Shown here: piece by piece, positions 5,644 to 15,461 of the stretch
Numbering within the stretch: the stretch's first letter is position 1
Layout of the letters: every line of letters starts with the position of its first letter
Virus record (IMG/VR): IMGVR_UViG_3300030104_003565
Span: 1-25,365 of that record
Direction: 5' to 3' (one strand)
DNA: 25,365 nt
Source: a virus
Made by a program: the position numbers and the translations under genes
The notes under the pieces: generated by a model
Seen by the model: the letters and a program-made list of their open reading frames with translations, nothing else
Database searches by the model: none
Told to the model about the DNA's origin: nothing

Positions 5644-5809
5644 TGTGTTTATATTTACCCATCACACCATTGTGATTTCTTTGATTGCCATACTTTTTTG
5701 TTCTTTTATCTATTCTTTTTGGATATTCATATTTTTTTCTTAAACTTCTAGCAACATTGCCAAACTGCATTATTAGTGTATTTTTTTCGTCTGGATTATA
5801 TAATTTCAT
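5636..5809 (-). CDS. Small basic protein in the lysis cassette (57 aa)
   Basis: The frame runs from the ATG at 5809, which overlaps the holin's TGA as ATGA, to a TAA at 5636. The product has 57 aa and begins MKLYNPDEKNTLIMQFGNVA. Its second half is strongly basic (SLRKKYEYPKRIDKRTKKYG). No membrane segment is present. The ATGA junction and the absence of any other gene here support it. It is not a holin; a regulator or nucleic-acid-binding function is possible but unsupported. Confidence 0.55.
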   Translation of the reverse strand: MKLYNPDEKNTLIMQFGNVARSLRKKYEYPKRIDKRTKKYGNQRNHNGVMGKYKHNG

Positions 5810-6192
5810 TTTTTTACTTTTTCAAAACTTCTACCTCCAAAATATGCACCAATGCAAGTCATTAAAACTACTTTTAATAAGTCAACCCAAGATTCATCTA
5901 CTCTAAAACTTATTGTTCCAGAATCTATAAAAATCAATAATACAGTTGAAAAACATAAAAATATTAAAACTAATGGTCTAATGTTTTTACTTAACCAAGA
6001 ATCACTTTGCATGTCAAAACGCCATCTTTCACTAACCTCAACTTGAATAGCCTTTTCATAATTAAGCAAAACTTCTTTTAGCTTTTTTTTAGCCTCTAGC
6101 TTTTCTTCTTTTGTTGTTGTTAGGTTATCAACTACACCACCAACTTCTTTAACTAATTCACCAGAATTAAATAATTTACTAAAAAAACTCAT
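5806..6192 (-). CDS. Holin, GTA 3TM-type
   Basis: This encodes 128 aa. The N-terminal half is amphipathic and charged (KEEKLEAKKKLKEVLLNYEK) and leads to WRFDMQSDSWLSKNIRPLVL, a signature of the family of three-TM holins first described for gene transfer agents. Two hydrophobic stretches follow: IRPLVLIFLCFSTVLLIFID (around 71-90) and LLKVVLMTCIGAYFGGRSF (around 105-123). The protein would insert in the inner membrane and form the lesion through which the M15 peptidase reaches the cell wall. It starts one nucleotide after the 53-aa membrane protein and overlaps the 57-aa gene. Confidence 0.85.
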   Translation of the reverse strand: MSFFSKLFNSGELVKEVGGVVDNLTTTKEEKLEAKKKLKEVLLNYEKAIQVEVSERWRFDMQSDSWLSKNIRPLVLIFLCFSTVLLIFIDSGTISFRVDESWVDLLKVVLMTCIGAYFGGRSFEKVKK

Positions 6193-6193
6193 G

Positions 6194-6355
6194 TTATTTA
6201 TTAAAAGTCCAATAGTATAACTTGTATAAAGAAATACTAATAGCTAGAATTAAAGAAATAAAAGTAAGTATTTCGTTACACTCTGTTAAACTAATACCAA
6301 TTGCTGTTCCATTTGCAGCCAAAATTTCCATTGTATCTTTCACTTCGCTTTTCAT
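6194..6355 (-). CDS. Small membrane protein, possible second holin or antiholin (53 aa)
   Basis: This frame begins at the ATG at 6355, which overlaps the TGA of the 117-aa gene (ATGA junction), and ends with TAA at 6194, one nucleotide before the holin start. The product has 53 aa. Residues 1-27 are mixed polar, and residues ~28-50 (EILTFISLILAISISLYKLY) form one transmembrane helix with a short basic tail. Small one-helix proteins beside a larger holin are often holins or antiholins. That role is inferred from position and topology only. Confidence 0.65.
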   Translation of the reverse strand: MKSEVKDTMEILAANGTAIGISLTECNEILTFISLILAISISLYKLYYWTFNK

Positions 6356-6705
6356 GACACCCAAGGCAAAGGCAAAGTTTCCTCAACTGGATTTTTTTGC
6401 AGTTCAATATTTGCAGCTAATTGAGCATCCATTTCAGCTGGTGTTGGGTCAGTCATTTCATTTAACCATTCCTCAACTTTAGCTTCAGTTAAATTTTCAT
6501 AAAGTACAAAATCATTAGGGTCTGGTGATGTCAAAGGCATAGCCCCATAAACATCAGCATAGTAATAATTTTCTTCACCTTCAGTACCTTCTGACGCAGC
6601 TCTACGCCAATGTACCATATTTACTACATTTTGCAGTTCTTGTCCTTCAACTGTTTCTTGTATTACACAATCCATTGAAGATATTATCCATTTATATGTT
6701 ATCAT
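6352..6705 (-). CDS. DUF7936-like tail-associated protein
   Basis: This encodes 117 aa. The N-terminal pattern (MITYKWIISSMDCVIQETVE, then VVNMVHWRRAAS), followed by YYYADVYGAMPL and an LTEAKVEEWLNE helix, matches small proteins usually found after tail fibre genes in marine phages and cyanophages (the DUF7936 group). In such proteins the final part is an acidic helix with ANIELQKNP, as here. They are presumed to be tail or fibre accessory proteins, but the exact function is not established. The gene lies 18 nt after the fibre gene, has a repeated AAAT leader, and is linked by ATGA to the lysis cassette. Confidence 0.72.
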   Translation of the reverse strand: MITYKWIISSMDCVIQETVEGQELQNVVNMVHWRRAASEGTEGEENYYYADVYGAMPLTSPDPNDFVLYENLTEAKVEEWLNEMTDPTPAEMDAQLAANIELQKNPVEETLPLPWVS

Positions 6706-6723
6706 TTTTATTTATTTATTTAA

Positions 6724-9700
6724 TTATTCAAAAGAGGCAATTGTCCTTGTAACAACTGTTCCTCCTACATTTATTTTTACTTTTATAGCTCCATCAGCTG
6801 AATCCATATATATTGATGATTTATTATTTGCTGGGTCAGATGGAGTTGATATTGCATTTAAAGTTAATACATCTTCCAACTCTAATACACTTTGCACTCT
6901 TTGTTTTCCTACAACGTCTAATTTATAAACAGCTCCAGCAGTTCCACCCACCGACATATTACCATTTGGAATATTTACAGCCCCAGCTGATTTTACTCCT
7001 AAAGTTAAAGAATTTGCTGTTGCTAAATTACCAACAGATGTAACAGTATTACTTGCATTTGTAACTGTTGTAACTAAATGTCCGTTTTCGTTAGTATCTC
7101 TTAAAATATCTGAAATAACTCTAACTGCCTTAACATTTCCATTTACTTGCAGCTTATCCCCACTATCAGTTGTTGTTCCAATTAAAAAATTTCCGCCAGA
7201 TTTTATTCTAAATCTTTCTGTATTAGATGTTAAACCTATTATGTCAGAACTATTTACTTGTAATTTTATATCTTTATTTTGACCATTATCACCTAAATAA
7301 ACAGCACTATTAAACCAACCAACAACAGCTCTACTATTGAAATGTATTTTAGCAGTATCACCTATTTGACCTCCATTTGGCTGTAAATAAATATTAATAT
7401 TATCAGAACTATTTGAATCAAAAAATATATTTCCATTATTACTTCTTATAATTGGACTTGAATTTGAATTGCTTCCAAATCCATTTGCATTACTTCCTAA
7501 ATGCAAAAACTTTTCTGAACTTATTTTTACATCACCATTTACTTGCAGTTTGCTAGAGCCATCGTCAGTTGTTGTTCCTATAAGTAGATTTTTATGTACA
7601 TTAACAGTTCCAGTTCCATTAGGAATTAAATTTATGTCTGCATTAGTTTCACTTGAAGTAATTTCTAAACCAGAATTTCTTGACAATCTTGAAAACTCTG
7701 TTCCACTACTTCTTAAAACAATATCATTTCCACCAGCATCTAATCTTATGTCATCTCCAGCTGTTACTGTTAAATCACCACTTGATGAAGATGAAAAGGC
7801 AACATTTCCAGAGCCATTTATAATCTTTACAGTTCCAGCAACTTGCAGTTTACTAGAGCCATCGTCTGTTGTTGTTCCAATGAGTACGTTTCCACCAGAT
7901 GTCAAGCGCATTGCTTCAGAAACAGATGTGCCATTAGTTGACGTTGAAAAGAACATGTCTGTGTCACCTGCACCAGGACTATTAGTTCTTATTGCACCAA
8001 TTTTAGCTGATGTGCCAGAACTTGCTAATCTAAAATCAAAACTAAAACCAGTATCATTTGCTCCAGCAGAATTTTCTAATAACAAGTTACTTATTACACC
8101 GCCTTGATTATGTTTAAAATGAGCAACAGTTAAATTATTAGTAGTTGTTTCATCTACTGTTAATTTAGCACTATCAGTTGTTGTTCCAATGAGTAGGTTT
8201 CCGCCAGATGTCAAACGCATTTTTTCAGAGCCACCAGTTTTAAACTCTATTTGTGCGTCATTTGTTGCTGATATTTCTTGGTTACCATTACCCCAGCTTA
8301 TTCGCTGTGTAGTACCCATGTAAATATAACTACTAACAGCAGCTGAGCCAAGTACATGTAAAGTAGCAAGAGGATTTGTAGTTCCTATTCCTAATCGTCC
8401 GCCAGATGTAAGACGCATTCTTTCAGATTCTGTACCTGAACTTGATGTGTAAAACGCCATTTCATTACTTTGCGTTCCAGCTCCACCAGCATAAATTTTT
8501 TGAACACCATTTGTTGTTGAAATAGAAAAGTAAGAGTTTCCATCACTTTCTATTCTAAATTCTTGATTTGCTGTTCCAAACGAGCCTAATTGCAAATTTG
8601 CAAGTGGATTTACAGTTGATATTCCAAAATTTCCGCCATCAGTAATCCTTGCAAGTTCTGTGCTACCAAAGTTTTTAAATTTAATTGGCTCACCACTTGC
8701 AGCTGGTTTGAAAGCATCAGCCATTGAATCACCAGTTATTAATGCATCACCAACAACATGAATTTTTTCTGAGGGAGTTAAAGTACCAAAACCAGTATTA
8801 GCTCCATCTATATATATTTGTGTGCCTGCAAAAGTACCGATGGATACATCACCAGCAGTTGACCTGATTTCTAAATTAGCTGACTGAAAATAACCAATAA
8901 AACCACCCTTTGCACCAGTTGAATCATACCAGCTTAAATCACTATTTAATTCACTTCTTGATGCTGCACTTGTGTCATCAATTCTTATATTAGGATTATT
9001 TCCAGCTAAATTTAAAATCTCACTAGGGCTTGACGCCCCAATTCCTACGTTTCCTCCTCCAGTTATTGTAACTTTATCTGAGCCACCAGTTTTAAAATTA
9101 ATAGCTCTTGCAGTAGAATCATGACCAATATCTAAACCAACATTATCCATGTAAAACAATGTAGAATAACCACTTGTACTATTAGCTGCAAAATCAAAAC
9201 TTGCATTAGAGCCAATATCTATTCCAACAGCTGTGCTATCATTAGAAGATGAAACATTAAGTTTATGTGATGGACTGGAAGAACTACCTATCATTATGCT
9301 ATTAGTAGTGGTATTGCCATTATCTGTAACCTCTTGCAAATCATTATTAGCTCCTATTTGAGCATCAACGTACCCTTTACTTGCAGCATCAGTTGAAGCA
9401 ACTGGGGTGGCTGGAATTGTTACTTGTCCACTAAATGTTGCGGTATTATTATTCCCATCTAAAACTAAAACTTCAACACCATCATTTGGCATTATTTTAA
9501 ATTGACTACCAACACTTAATAGCCTTGTATAATTGCTAGAATCAACAATTCTTATTTCTGCAATACTATCACCAGCACTTCTAAAAGTTGCAACTAAATT
9601 ATCAGAACCAGAATCAACTACTAATCTTGACGTGCCGACTTCACTTGTACCTCCAATAAGTAATTTACCCCCAGATGTCAAACGCATTGCCTCAGAATTA

Positions 9701-12700
9701 TTTGGATGAAATGTTATAGGCTGAGTTGCTAATGTTTTTATAGCTAAAGAAAAGCTACCCACTATACTGTTATATCCAAGAGAAACTCGCTGTGATTGGC
9801 TTAAAGCGTAAGCACTAATAATTTCTGTAGTACCCACATTATCACCACTAATAACTTGTAGTTTGTGTGATGGGCTGGATGAACTACCAATCATTATACT
9901 GTTAGTCGTAGTATTTCCTACTGTTGTTACTTCTTGCAAACTATCTGTTGCAGATACTTGACCATCAACGTATGCCTTTATACTTTCACTTGTTGCTAAA
10001 CTTGTAGCACTTGCAGTTCCAAAACTATCATCATCTATATAACTACTAATTGCAACACTACCAGAATCAATACTTGTTGCTGTAATATCAAAGCCACCAA
10101 CTGTTCCTTTTGTTTTGTTTTGATATTGAGCCGCTAAGTCATCTTGATTTATTAAAACAATTGACCCAATGTCTATATCATCAAACAATGCTGTTGATGT
10201 AACATTAATTACAGTATCACCAGCACTTTGATTTGATGTTACATTCAACTCCATTATTTCACCACTATTAGAGTTAATTAAATTAAATGTATCACCGCTT
10301 TTAAATACAGCCGAATCTAGAGGCTCAATCGGTACTTGACTTAATGATTTTTGCTCTTCTATTCTAACAAAAGTGACTGTTCCAGTAAATGTTGTTCCAG
10401 CTTGAAATTTTATTTGTGTATTTCCTAAACATTGTTTGTAGATTATGTAATCACCACTTGATGTTATAGATTGAGACCCACCAGTTGTTCCAGCTTTTAC
10501 AGTCAATGTTCCAGCTGTAACCTCTACTCTAAAACTTATTTTATATGTTTTTTCTAATTCTAAAACATCTTGAATTAAATCACTTGTTGAGCCAGTTGCA
10601 GTAAATTTAGCTTTTGAAATAGTTGTGTCAATACTCCATCCAGTTCCTAAAGTCCAACCAGTTGCAACATTAAAGTTACCATTTACAGAAACATTTGAGC
10701 CAGTAGAAGCAACAGTTGTTCTTAAATATGCAACTGGAGCATTTTGCATTAAAGCATTTGTAACTGGTCCTTGCATTCTAGCGTTTGACAATGGTGCGTC
10801 ATCTTGAGCACCACCTAAACCACCCAAATCATTTGTTGTTGTTGTTGCTGTGACAGTATCTCTTATAATTTGATAACCCTCATAGTCCCATTCATCTTGT
10901 AAAGTAAAAAAACTACCTCTTCTAAAGATATATTCTGGGTCAGTTTCATTGCTTCTCGTTTCTCTTAGCCTACCAATTGGGTTTACAAATCTTGGTCTTG
11001 TTGCTGGTCCACTACTTCCAGTAGATGTTTGGTTTTTTAAAGATTCACTTACTATCAATCTCATTGTTGGTGATATAACAACTTTAACTTGACCACTTAA
11101 AAATTCATCAATAAGTAATTCTGTAAATGTTTTTGCACCACTTAAAGTGCCTCGACCCCATTCTCCAGCTGGATTTGTTTTAATATATGTGCTACCATTG
11201 TTAACTCTTAAAGCTCCTATTGTAGCTTGTAAAACAGCATCACCCCAAATTAAAGTTCCAAAGTCATGCATTTCAGTATTATTACTGTTGTTTATAGTAG
11301 TTACAACTTGATTTCCATAAGATGCATTTTGTGTTGTGTTTAAAGTTTGTAAAAAGCCCACAAAAGCAGAGTTTGTAACTAATTGAATATCTGGTTGAGC
11401 TGTTCCAGCATTAAAAGTAACTGGAACACTTGTGCTAGGTACTAATATTTGTGATGGGTCTTGTAAAGTATTTGACCAGCTTACTGTTCCAGATGGTGTT
11501 GTTCCACTTCCAGATGGATTTGGCAATAAAATATGAACTTGTGGATTTCTTTGAATTACTGTGCCACTAAAATTATTATAACCACTAAAACGACAAAAGA
11601 AAGAGCCACCATTTTGTGTTGCATAGTCCTCAATGTCTAAAAAGAATGACCACGCACCATTCATTGTTATTGCATTTCCACTAGCATCAACAAATGGAAT
11701 TTGTTCTTGAAAACCTATATAATTTGTTTCTACGTTACGTCTTGACTTAATAACATACTTTGGTGATTTAACTATTGGTGACCAGTCAGCTTTTAAAACC
11801 CAGTAGTAAGTTCCAGTTGTTTGTTCATATTGCAAATAATATTCTGTTATGTTACCTAAAGAATCAATATTTGTAGCATAAAAATTAAACTTAATAGAGC
11901 ACCACCATCCACCAGTATGTTCAATAATATTAGAGTTAGATAAATCCCAAACCCAATTTAATGGAATCGATAAAAATAAAAAGTTTGCACTTGATGGGTC
12001 AATTATAGTTCCTTGAAATATTTCTTGACTTGTTGCATTAGTTCCAAATGGAAAACCGCCATAATAATTTTTTGAGGCAAAACTTAAAAAATCAGCTGAA
12101 GCTCTATGTGTAATAGGTAAATAATTATATTTTGTTCCAACTAATTTACTTATTTGATTTGGACCAACTGTTTGTTCATATCTAGTAAAAAACGTATCAC
12201 CTAAATGGTCTTGACTTGACAGTTGAGTTCCGCTTTTATTATATTGTCTTGTATTGATATTGTTTGGATTATCAATTAAACCAGTTTCATCTTGTATGTA
12301 TTCTGGTATTTGTACAATCCAAAACTCATGTTTCCAATAAGTTATCCTAGCACCCCAATGCCTTAAAAGCTCTTTTAATACTGTATAGCAATTTTCTGGA
12401 GTAAATACTTGTTGGTCGTTTTTTGTATGAAACATTGAGACCACACATTTGGTATTTCCAAAAGGGTCAAAGTTTTGATTTGTATTTGGCATTGCTCCAT
12501 TATACCAATTTATTGCAGTTGTAAAGCCATAATCTTGAGTTGAGCCTTGAGATGTTGTTGCACATCCAGCTTTTAATAATATTTCTTTTATCCAAAAAGT
12601 ATAAACAGCTGGTCCAAAGTACATATTTTCTTGTGCATAGTTACCCATAACCCTATCCTCAAAATCCTCATTGCTTAAATCAACAAAATCAATATCTTTT

Positions 12701-13116
12701 AAAAGAGCTAAACCATCAACAAAAGTTAATTTTTGCTCATATGGAAATGAAACATCTTCACCAGCACCCAAATCCATAACCATAAATCCAGACCATAAAG
12801 GTTTTGTTCCACTATATGTTGAGCTAGAGGCTCTATATAAATGTAAATAAATTTGTCTTTCTTGAAAAGTAGTTCTAAGTTCCTCTATAAAATCTTGATG
12901 TGACGTATTTTGAACTAGAAAAGGTAACTCACATTGTGAACTTAATATTGGTGAAAATCTATCCTCTTGGTCAGTTTCGTAAGTTATGACTGGTCCGCCT
13001 TTTCCTAATACTATCTCTGTTGCTGTCCCAGAAAAATTAGCTACAAACAGCTCTAGATAATAATCTAAACCATTGTTACTCTTATATGACGAAAAATATT
13101 TTTTTCCAAAACTCAT
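6724..13116 (-). CDS. Giant baseplate/tail fibre protein with repeat-rich C-terminal half
   Basis: This encodes 2130 aa, the largest gene here. Residues ~1-300 resemble the distal tail/baseplate N-terminus of Bacteroidota phage tail proteins (YYLELFVANFSG, FVDGLALLKDIDF, CYTVLKELLRHWGARITYW). A jelly-roll, carbohydrate-binding-like domain is likely at ~808-917 (GNFNVATGWTLGTGWSIDTT onward). From ~1058 to ~2000 it is a fibre shaft of repeated blocks such as MRLTSGGNLLIGTTTDS and SSKLQVNGDV, typical of trimeric beta-structured fibres. The C-terminus (SSIYMDSADGAIKVKINVGG) resembles fibre tips; I see no S74 chaperone domain. It begins 2 nt after the tape measure gene. Role: host recognition and adsorption. 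The joining of baseplate and fibre in one chain is notable. Confidence 0.88.
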   Translation of the reverse strand: MSFGKKYFSSYKSNNGLDYYLELFVANFSGTATEIVLGKGGPVITYETDQEDRFSPILSSQCELPFLVQNTSHQDFIEELRTTFQERQIYLHLYRASSSTYSGTKPLWSGFMVMDLGAGEDVSFPYEQKLTFVDGLALLKDIDFVDLSNEDFEDRVMGNYAQENMYFGPAVYTFWIKEILLKAGCATTSQGSTQDYGFTTAINWYNGAMPNTNQNFDPFGNTKCVVSMFHTKNDQQVFTPENCYTVLKELLRHWGARITYWKHEFWIVQIPEYIQDETGLIDNPNNINTRQYNKSGTQLSSQDHLGDTFFTRYEQTVGPNQISKLVGTKYNYLPITHRASADFLSFASKNYYGGFPFGTNATSQEIFQGTIIDPSSANFLFLSIPLNWVWDLSNSNIIEHTGGWWCSIKFNFYATNIDSLGNITEYYLQYEQTTGTYYWVLKADWSPIVKSPKYVIKSRRNVETNYIGFQEQIPFVDASGNAITMNGAWSFFLDIEDYATQNGGSFFCRFSGYNNFSGTVIQRNPQVHILLPNPSGSGTTPSGTVSWSNTLQDPSQILVPSTSVPVTFNAGTAQPDIQLVTNSAFVGFLQTLNTTQNASYGNQVVTTINNSNNTEMHDFGTLIWGDAVLQATIGALRVNNGSTYIKTNPAGEWGRGTLSGAKTFTELLIDEFLSGQVKVVISPTMRLIVSESLKNQTSTGSSGPATRPRFVNPIGRLRETRSNETDPEYIFRRGSFFTLQDEWDYEGYQIIRDTVTATTTTNDLGGLGGAQDDAPLSNARMQGPVTNALMQNAPVAYLRTTVASTGSNVSVNGNFNVATGWTLGTGWSIDTTISKAKFTATGSTSDLIQDVLELEKTYKISFRVEVTAGTLTVKAGTTGGSQSITSSGDYIIYKQCLGNTQIKFQAGTTFTGTVTFVRIEEQKSLSQVPIEPLDSAVFKSGDTFNLINSNSGEIMELNVTSNQSAGDTVINVTSTALFDDIDIGSIVLINQDDLAAQYQNKTKGTVGGFDITATSIDSGSVAISSYIDDDSFGTASATSLATSESIKAYVDGQVSATDSLQEVTTVGNTTTNSIMIGSSSSPSHKLQVISGDNVGTTEIISAYALSQSQRVSLGYNSIVGSFSLAIKTLATQPITFHPNNSEAMRLTSGGKLLIGGTSEVGTSRLVVDSGSDNLVATFRSAGDSIAEIRIVDSSNYTRLLSVGSQFKIMPNDGVEVLVLDGNNNTATFSGQVTIPATPVASTDAASKGYVDAQIGANNDLQEVTDNGNTTTNSIMIGSSSSPSHKLNVSSSNDSTAVGIDIGSNASFDFAANSTSGYSTLFYMDNVGLDIGHDSTARAINFKTGGSDKVTITGGGNVGIGASSPSEILNLAGNNPNIRIDDTSAASRSELNSDLSWYDSTGAKGGFIGYFQSANLEIRSTAGDVSIGTFAGTQIYIDGANTGFGTLTPSEKIHVVGDALITGDSMADAFKPAASGEPIKFKNFGSTELARITDGGNFGISTVNPLANLQLGSFGTANQEFRIESDGNSYFSISTTNGVQKIYAGGAGTQSNEMAFYTSSSGTESERMRLTSGGRLGIGTTNPLATLHVLGSAAVSSYIYMGTTQRISWGNGNQEISATNDAQIEFKTGGSEKMRLTSGGNLLIGTTTDSAKLTVDETTTNNLTVAHFKHNQGGVISNLLLENSAGANDTGFSFDFRLASSGTSAKIGAIRTNSPGAGDTDMFFSTSTNGTSVSEAMRLTSGGNVLIGTTTDDGSSKLQVAGTVKIINGSGNVAFSSSSSGDLTVTAGDDIRLDAGGNDIVLRSSGTEFSRLSRNSGLEITSSETNADINLIPNGTGTVNVHKNLLIGTTTDDGSSKLQVNGDVKISSEKFLHLGSNANGFGSNSNSSPIIRSNNGNIFFDSNSSDNINIYLQPNGGQIGDTAKIHFNSRAVVGWFNSAVYLGDNGQNKDIKLQVNSSDIIGLTSNTERFRIKSGGNFLIGTTTDSGDKLQVNGNVKAVRVISDILRDTNENGHLVTTVTNASNTVTSVGNLATANSLTLGVKSAGAVNIPNGNMSVGGTAGAVYKLDVVGKQRVQSVLELEDVLTLNAISTPSDPANNKSSIYMDSADGAIKVKINVGGTVVTRTIASFE
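7130..9955 (-). repeat. Internal repeats in the tail fibre gene
   Basis: Imperfect DNA and protein repeats encode fibre-shaft blocks. IGTTTD occurs repeatedly (near 8180, 7870, 7570 and 7160), MRLTSGG at least four times (around 9680, 8410, 8210 and 7910), and SIMIGSSSSPSHKL twice (around 9890 and 9290). Neighbouring copies are close at DNA level, for example the GATGGCTCTAG-type blocks near 7560 and 7860. Such repeats can expand, contract or recombine and so change fibre length. Confidence 0.8.
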
Positions 13117-13118
13117 AT

Positions 13119-15461
13119 TTATACGCTTCTAAGCCTACTCATTCCACCTCTTTGATTACTTATAAAAATATCATTTCCACTTATACGTCCAAAAACCTCA
13201 ACTTGTTGTGTTCCACTACCATTTAAATGATTTTTTAACATATTTAAAGGTGCAATAACTTCTGGGTTTGAAGCTGTTATGCCAGCACCCTCGCCGACCA
13301 ATCCTAAGGTAGGTCCAGTCACTAACCCCCCATTTGCAAAAGCTGGAATTAATGAATTAAAAGCGGTCCTTGCTAAACCAGCAGCTGCTCCAGCAACAAC
13401 TGGAATTAAAAAAGGAGGTAAAAATGCTGTTGATGTTAATGCATTTGTTATGGCAGTTGAAACACCTTGAGCAATTATTGCACTAATAGTATCTCTTATT
13501 GAATTTTTTACATGCTTTGCATATTCTTTCATATTTTCAGCACCTTGAGAAAGTTGTTGTCCTAATGAATCACCATATTGTTGTAATACTTCTTTGCCTA
13601 AACCAAATGTTTCATTTAGAATATCCATTAAAGATTTTGTTTTTTCTAGCTCTGTATTTACTGGTTTTAGCATTGTAAGCATTTGACCAAAAGGTGAGTT
13701 TTTAAATTGGTCTAATGGTGTTTCTTTTGATTTTTCAGTTTTTTGACCAGCACCCATATCAAAACCAAACATTTCTTTAAATTGACCCAACACCTTATTT
13801 GCCATTTCTTTTGCTTTAGAAACAGTATTGTCAACATCCTCTTCAGAAATATATTCTATTTTTTCTCTTGAAAGAGTTTTGTCTAAAGCCTCTTTGTAAT
13901 TATCGGCAATTTCTTTTCCGAATTTTTTTGTTTCTTCTTTTACAATATCAGTATTTTCAAGAAAAGTTTTAGACAATGCTTTTCCATAATCCTTTATGCC
14001 TTCTAAAAACTCTTCTCTGTCAAATGTTAAAGCTCCCTTTATAATTTTACCAAGAGAGGTAACCTTATCTTTTAACCCATCAAATACATTTTGCCCTAAT
14101 TTAAAAATTAAACTAAAAGCAAATTTTGCCGCAGCCCATGTATTTTTAATATTAGCCACTATTAAATTAACCGCACCTCTAACTAACATTGATTCATTAT
14201 ATAAATCAATAAAATAATTTATTGTGTCAACTAATGGTTTTTTGACTTTGCTCCAATTAGCAACAATCAAAACAGCTCCAGCGACCATTGCACCAACCGC
14301 CAAACCTACTGGACTTAACAACATTGAAAAGGCAGTGACCAAACTACCTAAAACTGTCAATATTGGACCAATAGCAGCAGCCATCAAGCCAAGAGTTGCA
14401 ATTGTTGTTTTTACATCACTATCTAAATTCTTAAAAAAAGAAATAGCTTTTTGTAATCCATTAACAAGTTTCATTAAAATTGGAATAAGCATTTGACCAA
14501 TATCAATTGCCAAACCTTCAGCTGCACTTCTTAATCTACGCAACGCACCATTAGTTCCAGAATCCATAATGTCTGCCATTCTTTTAGATGTGCCAGTTGC
14601 ATTTTTTAATTGATTTTGATAAAGATTTGTTTGTTTTGTATTATCAGCTAGAATTAAACCAGCTGCAAAAGCTCTTTTTCCAAATAAATCAGTTGCAGTT
14701 TTTACTTTGTTAGTTGAGTTGTTAATCTTTTCCATTGCATCTTGAAAAGATATTCCTTTGGTCGATAGTTCAACAAAAATCTTTCTTAAATGAGTTCCCA
14801 TTGTACTGGCTTCAATACCCCTATCCGCAAGGACCATCATTTGAGCTGTTAACTCTTCTAAATCTACTCCAACAGCACTTGCAGTAGCACCAACTGTTGG
14901 CATTGCAACACTTAGTTTAGTCATATCCATTGCTGCATTTGAACTAGCCAAAGCAAAAATGTCAGCAACTTTACTAGCTTCAGATGCCTCCATACTAAAA
15001 CTCTTCATTGTAGATGCTACAATTGCACCACTTTCAGCTAAATCATGTGTTGTTGCTTGAGACAATTGCAAAATAGATTCTGTGGATGCATTTATTTCTT
15101 CACTAGAAAAACCAAGTTTTGCAAGTTCAAATTGTAAATCAGCAACTTGAGAGGCAGTAAACATTGTTGAAGCTCCAAGTTTTTTTGCAGTTTCAGTCAG
15201 TGTTTTAAATTCAGCATCAGTTGCACCACTTACCGCTTTTACCTTTAACATTGATTGCTCAAAATCTGCAAATGTTTTTACAGCAACAGTTCCTAAACCA
15301 ATTACTGGCAAAGTAATATTTCTGGTCAAATTTCTACCAGTTCTTTGCATTGAAGCACCAAATTTCTTGACAGTTCTTTGAGCTTTTTTCATTGCTCTTT
15401 CAAAGCCTCTTAAATCAGCTCCAAATGCAATAGTTAATAAACCAACACTTTTATTTGCCAT
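13119..15461 (-). CDS. Tail tape measure protein
   Basis: This encodes 780 aa from the ATG at 15461; a GTG two codons upstream is also in frame. The N-terminus (IAFGADLRGFERAMKKAQRT) and residues ~65-270 match the TP901-type tape measure region (PhageMin_Tail): FEQSMLKVKAVSGAT, FTASQVADLQFELAKLGFS, AVGVDLEELTAQMMVLADRG. Residues ~352-402 are a long hydrophobic stretch able to span a membrane during DNA injection. The C-terminus carries the usual FANGGLVTGPTLGLVGE and ending near PEVIAPL. It sets tail length and lies directly behind the chaperone frames, whose stop it overlaps. At 780 aa a tail of somewhat over 100 nm would be expected from the usual length-per-residue rule; that is an inference. 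Confidence 0.93.
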   Translation of the reverse strand: MANKSVGLLTIAFGADLRGFERAMKKAQRTVKKFGASMQRTGRNLTRNITLPVIGLGTVAVKTFADFEQSMLKVKAVSGATDAEFKTLTETAKKLGASTMFTASQVADLQFELAKLGFSSEEINASTESILQLSQATTHDLAESGAIVASTMKSFSMEASEASKVADIFALASSNAAMDMTKLSVAMPTVGATASAVGVDLEELTAQMMVLADRGIEASTMGTHLRKIFVELSTKGISFQDAMEKINNSTNKVKTATDLFGKRAFAAGLILADNTKQTNLYQNQLKNATGTSKRMADIMDSGTNGALRRLRSAAEGLAIDIGQMLIPILMKLVNGLQKAISFFKNLDSDVKTTIATLGLMAAAIGPILTVLGSLVTAFSMLLSPVGLAVGAMVAGAVLIVANWSKVKKPLVDTINYFIDLYNESMLVRGAVNLIVANIKNTWAAAKFAFSLIFKLGQNVFDGLKDKVTSLGKIIKGALTFDREEFLEGIKDYGKALSKTFLENTDIVKEETKKFGKEIADNYKEALDKTLSREKIEYISEEDVDNTVSKAKEMANKVLGQFKEMFGFDMGAGQKTEKSKETPLDQFKNSPFGQMLTMLKPVNTELEKTKSLMDILNETFGLGKEVLQQYGDSLGQQLSQGAENMKEYAKHVKNSIRDTISAIIAQGVSTAITNALTSTAFLPPFLIPVVAGAAAGLARTAFNSLIPAFANGGLVTGPTLGLVGEGAGITASNPEVIAPLNMLKNHLNGSGTQQVEVFGRISGNDIFISNQRGGMSRLRSV

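Noticed and set aside
5685-5906. 73-aa hydrophobic plus-strand frame
   Set aside because: Its hydrophobic look comes from reading Lys-rich minus-strand codons backwards; real coupled genes occupy the minus strand here.
6724-7130. Possible S74 intramolecular chaperone at the fibre C-terminus
   Set aside because: The expected catalytic Ser/Lys pattern and long helical tail are absent; the end is a short beta-rich DSADGAIKVK-type tip.
7469-8107. 212-aa open frame on the plus strand inside the fibre gene
   Set aside because: It lies antisense to a long repetitive coding region, and its Pro/Leu/Ser-rich product mirrors the repeat codons of the fibre. No leader or family resemblance.
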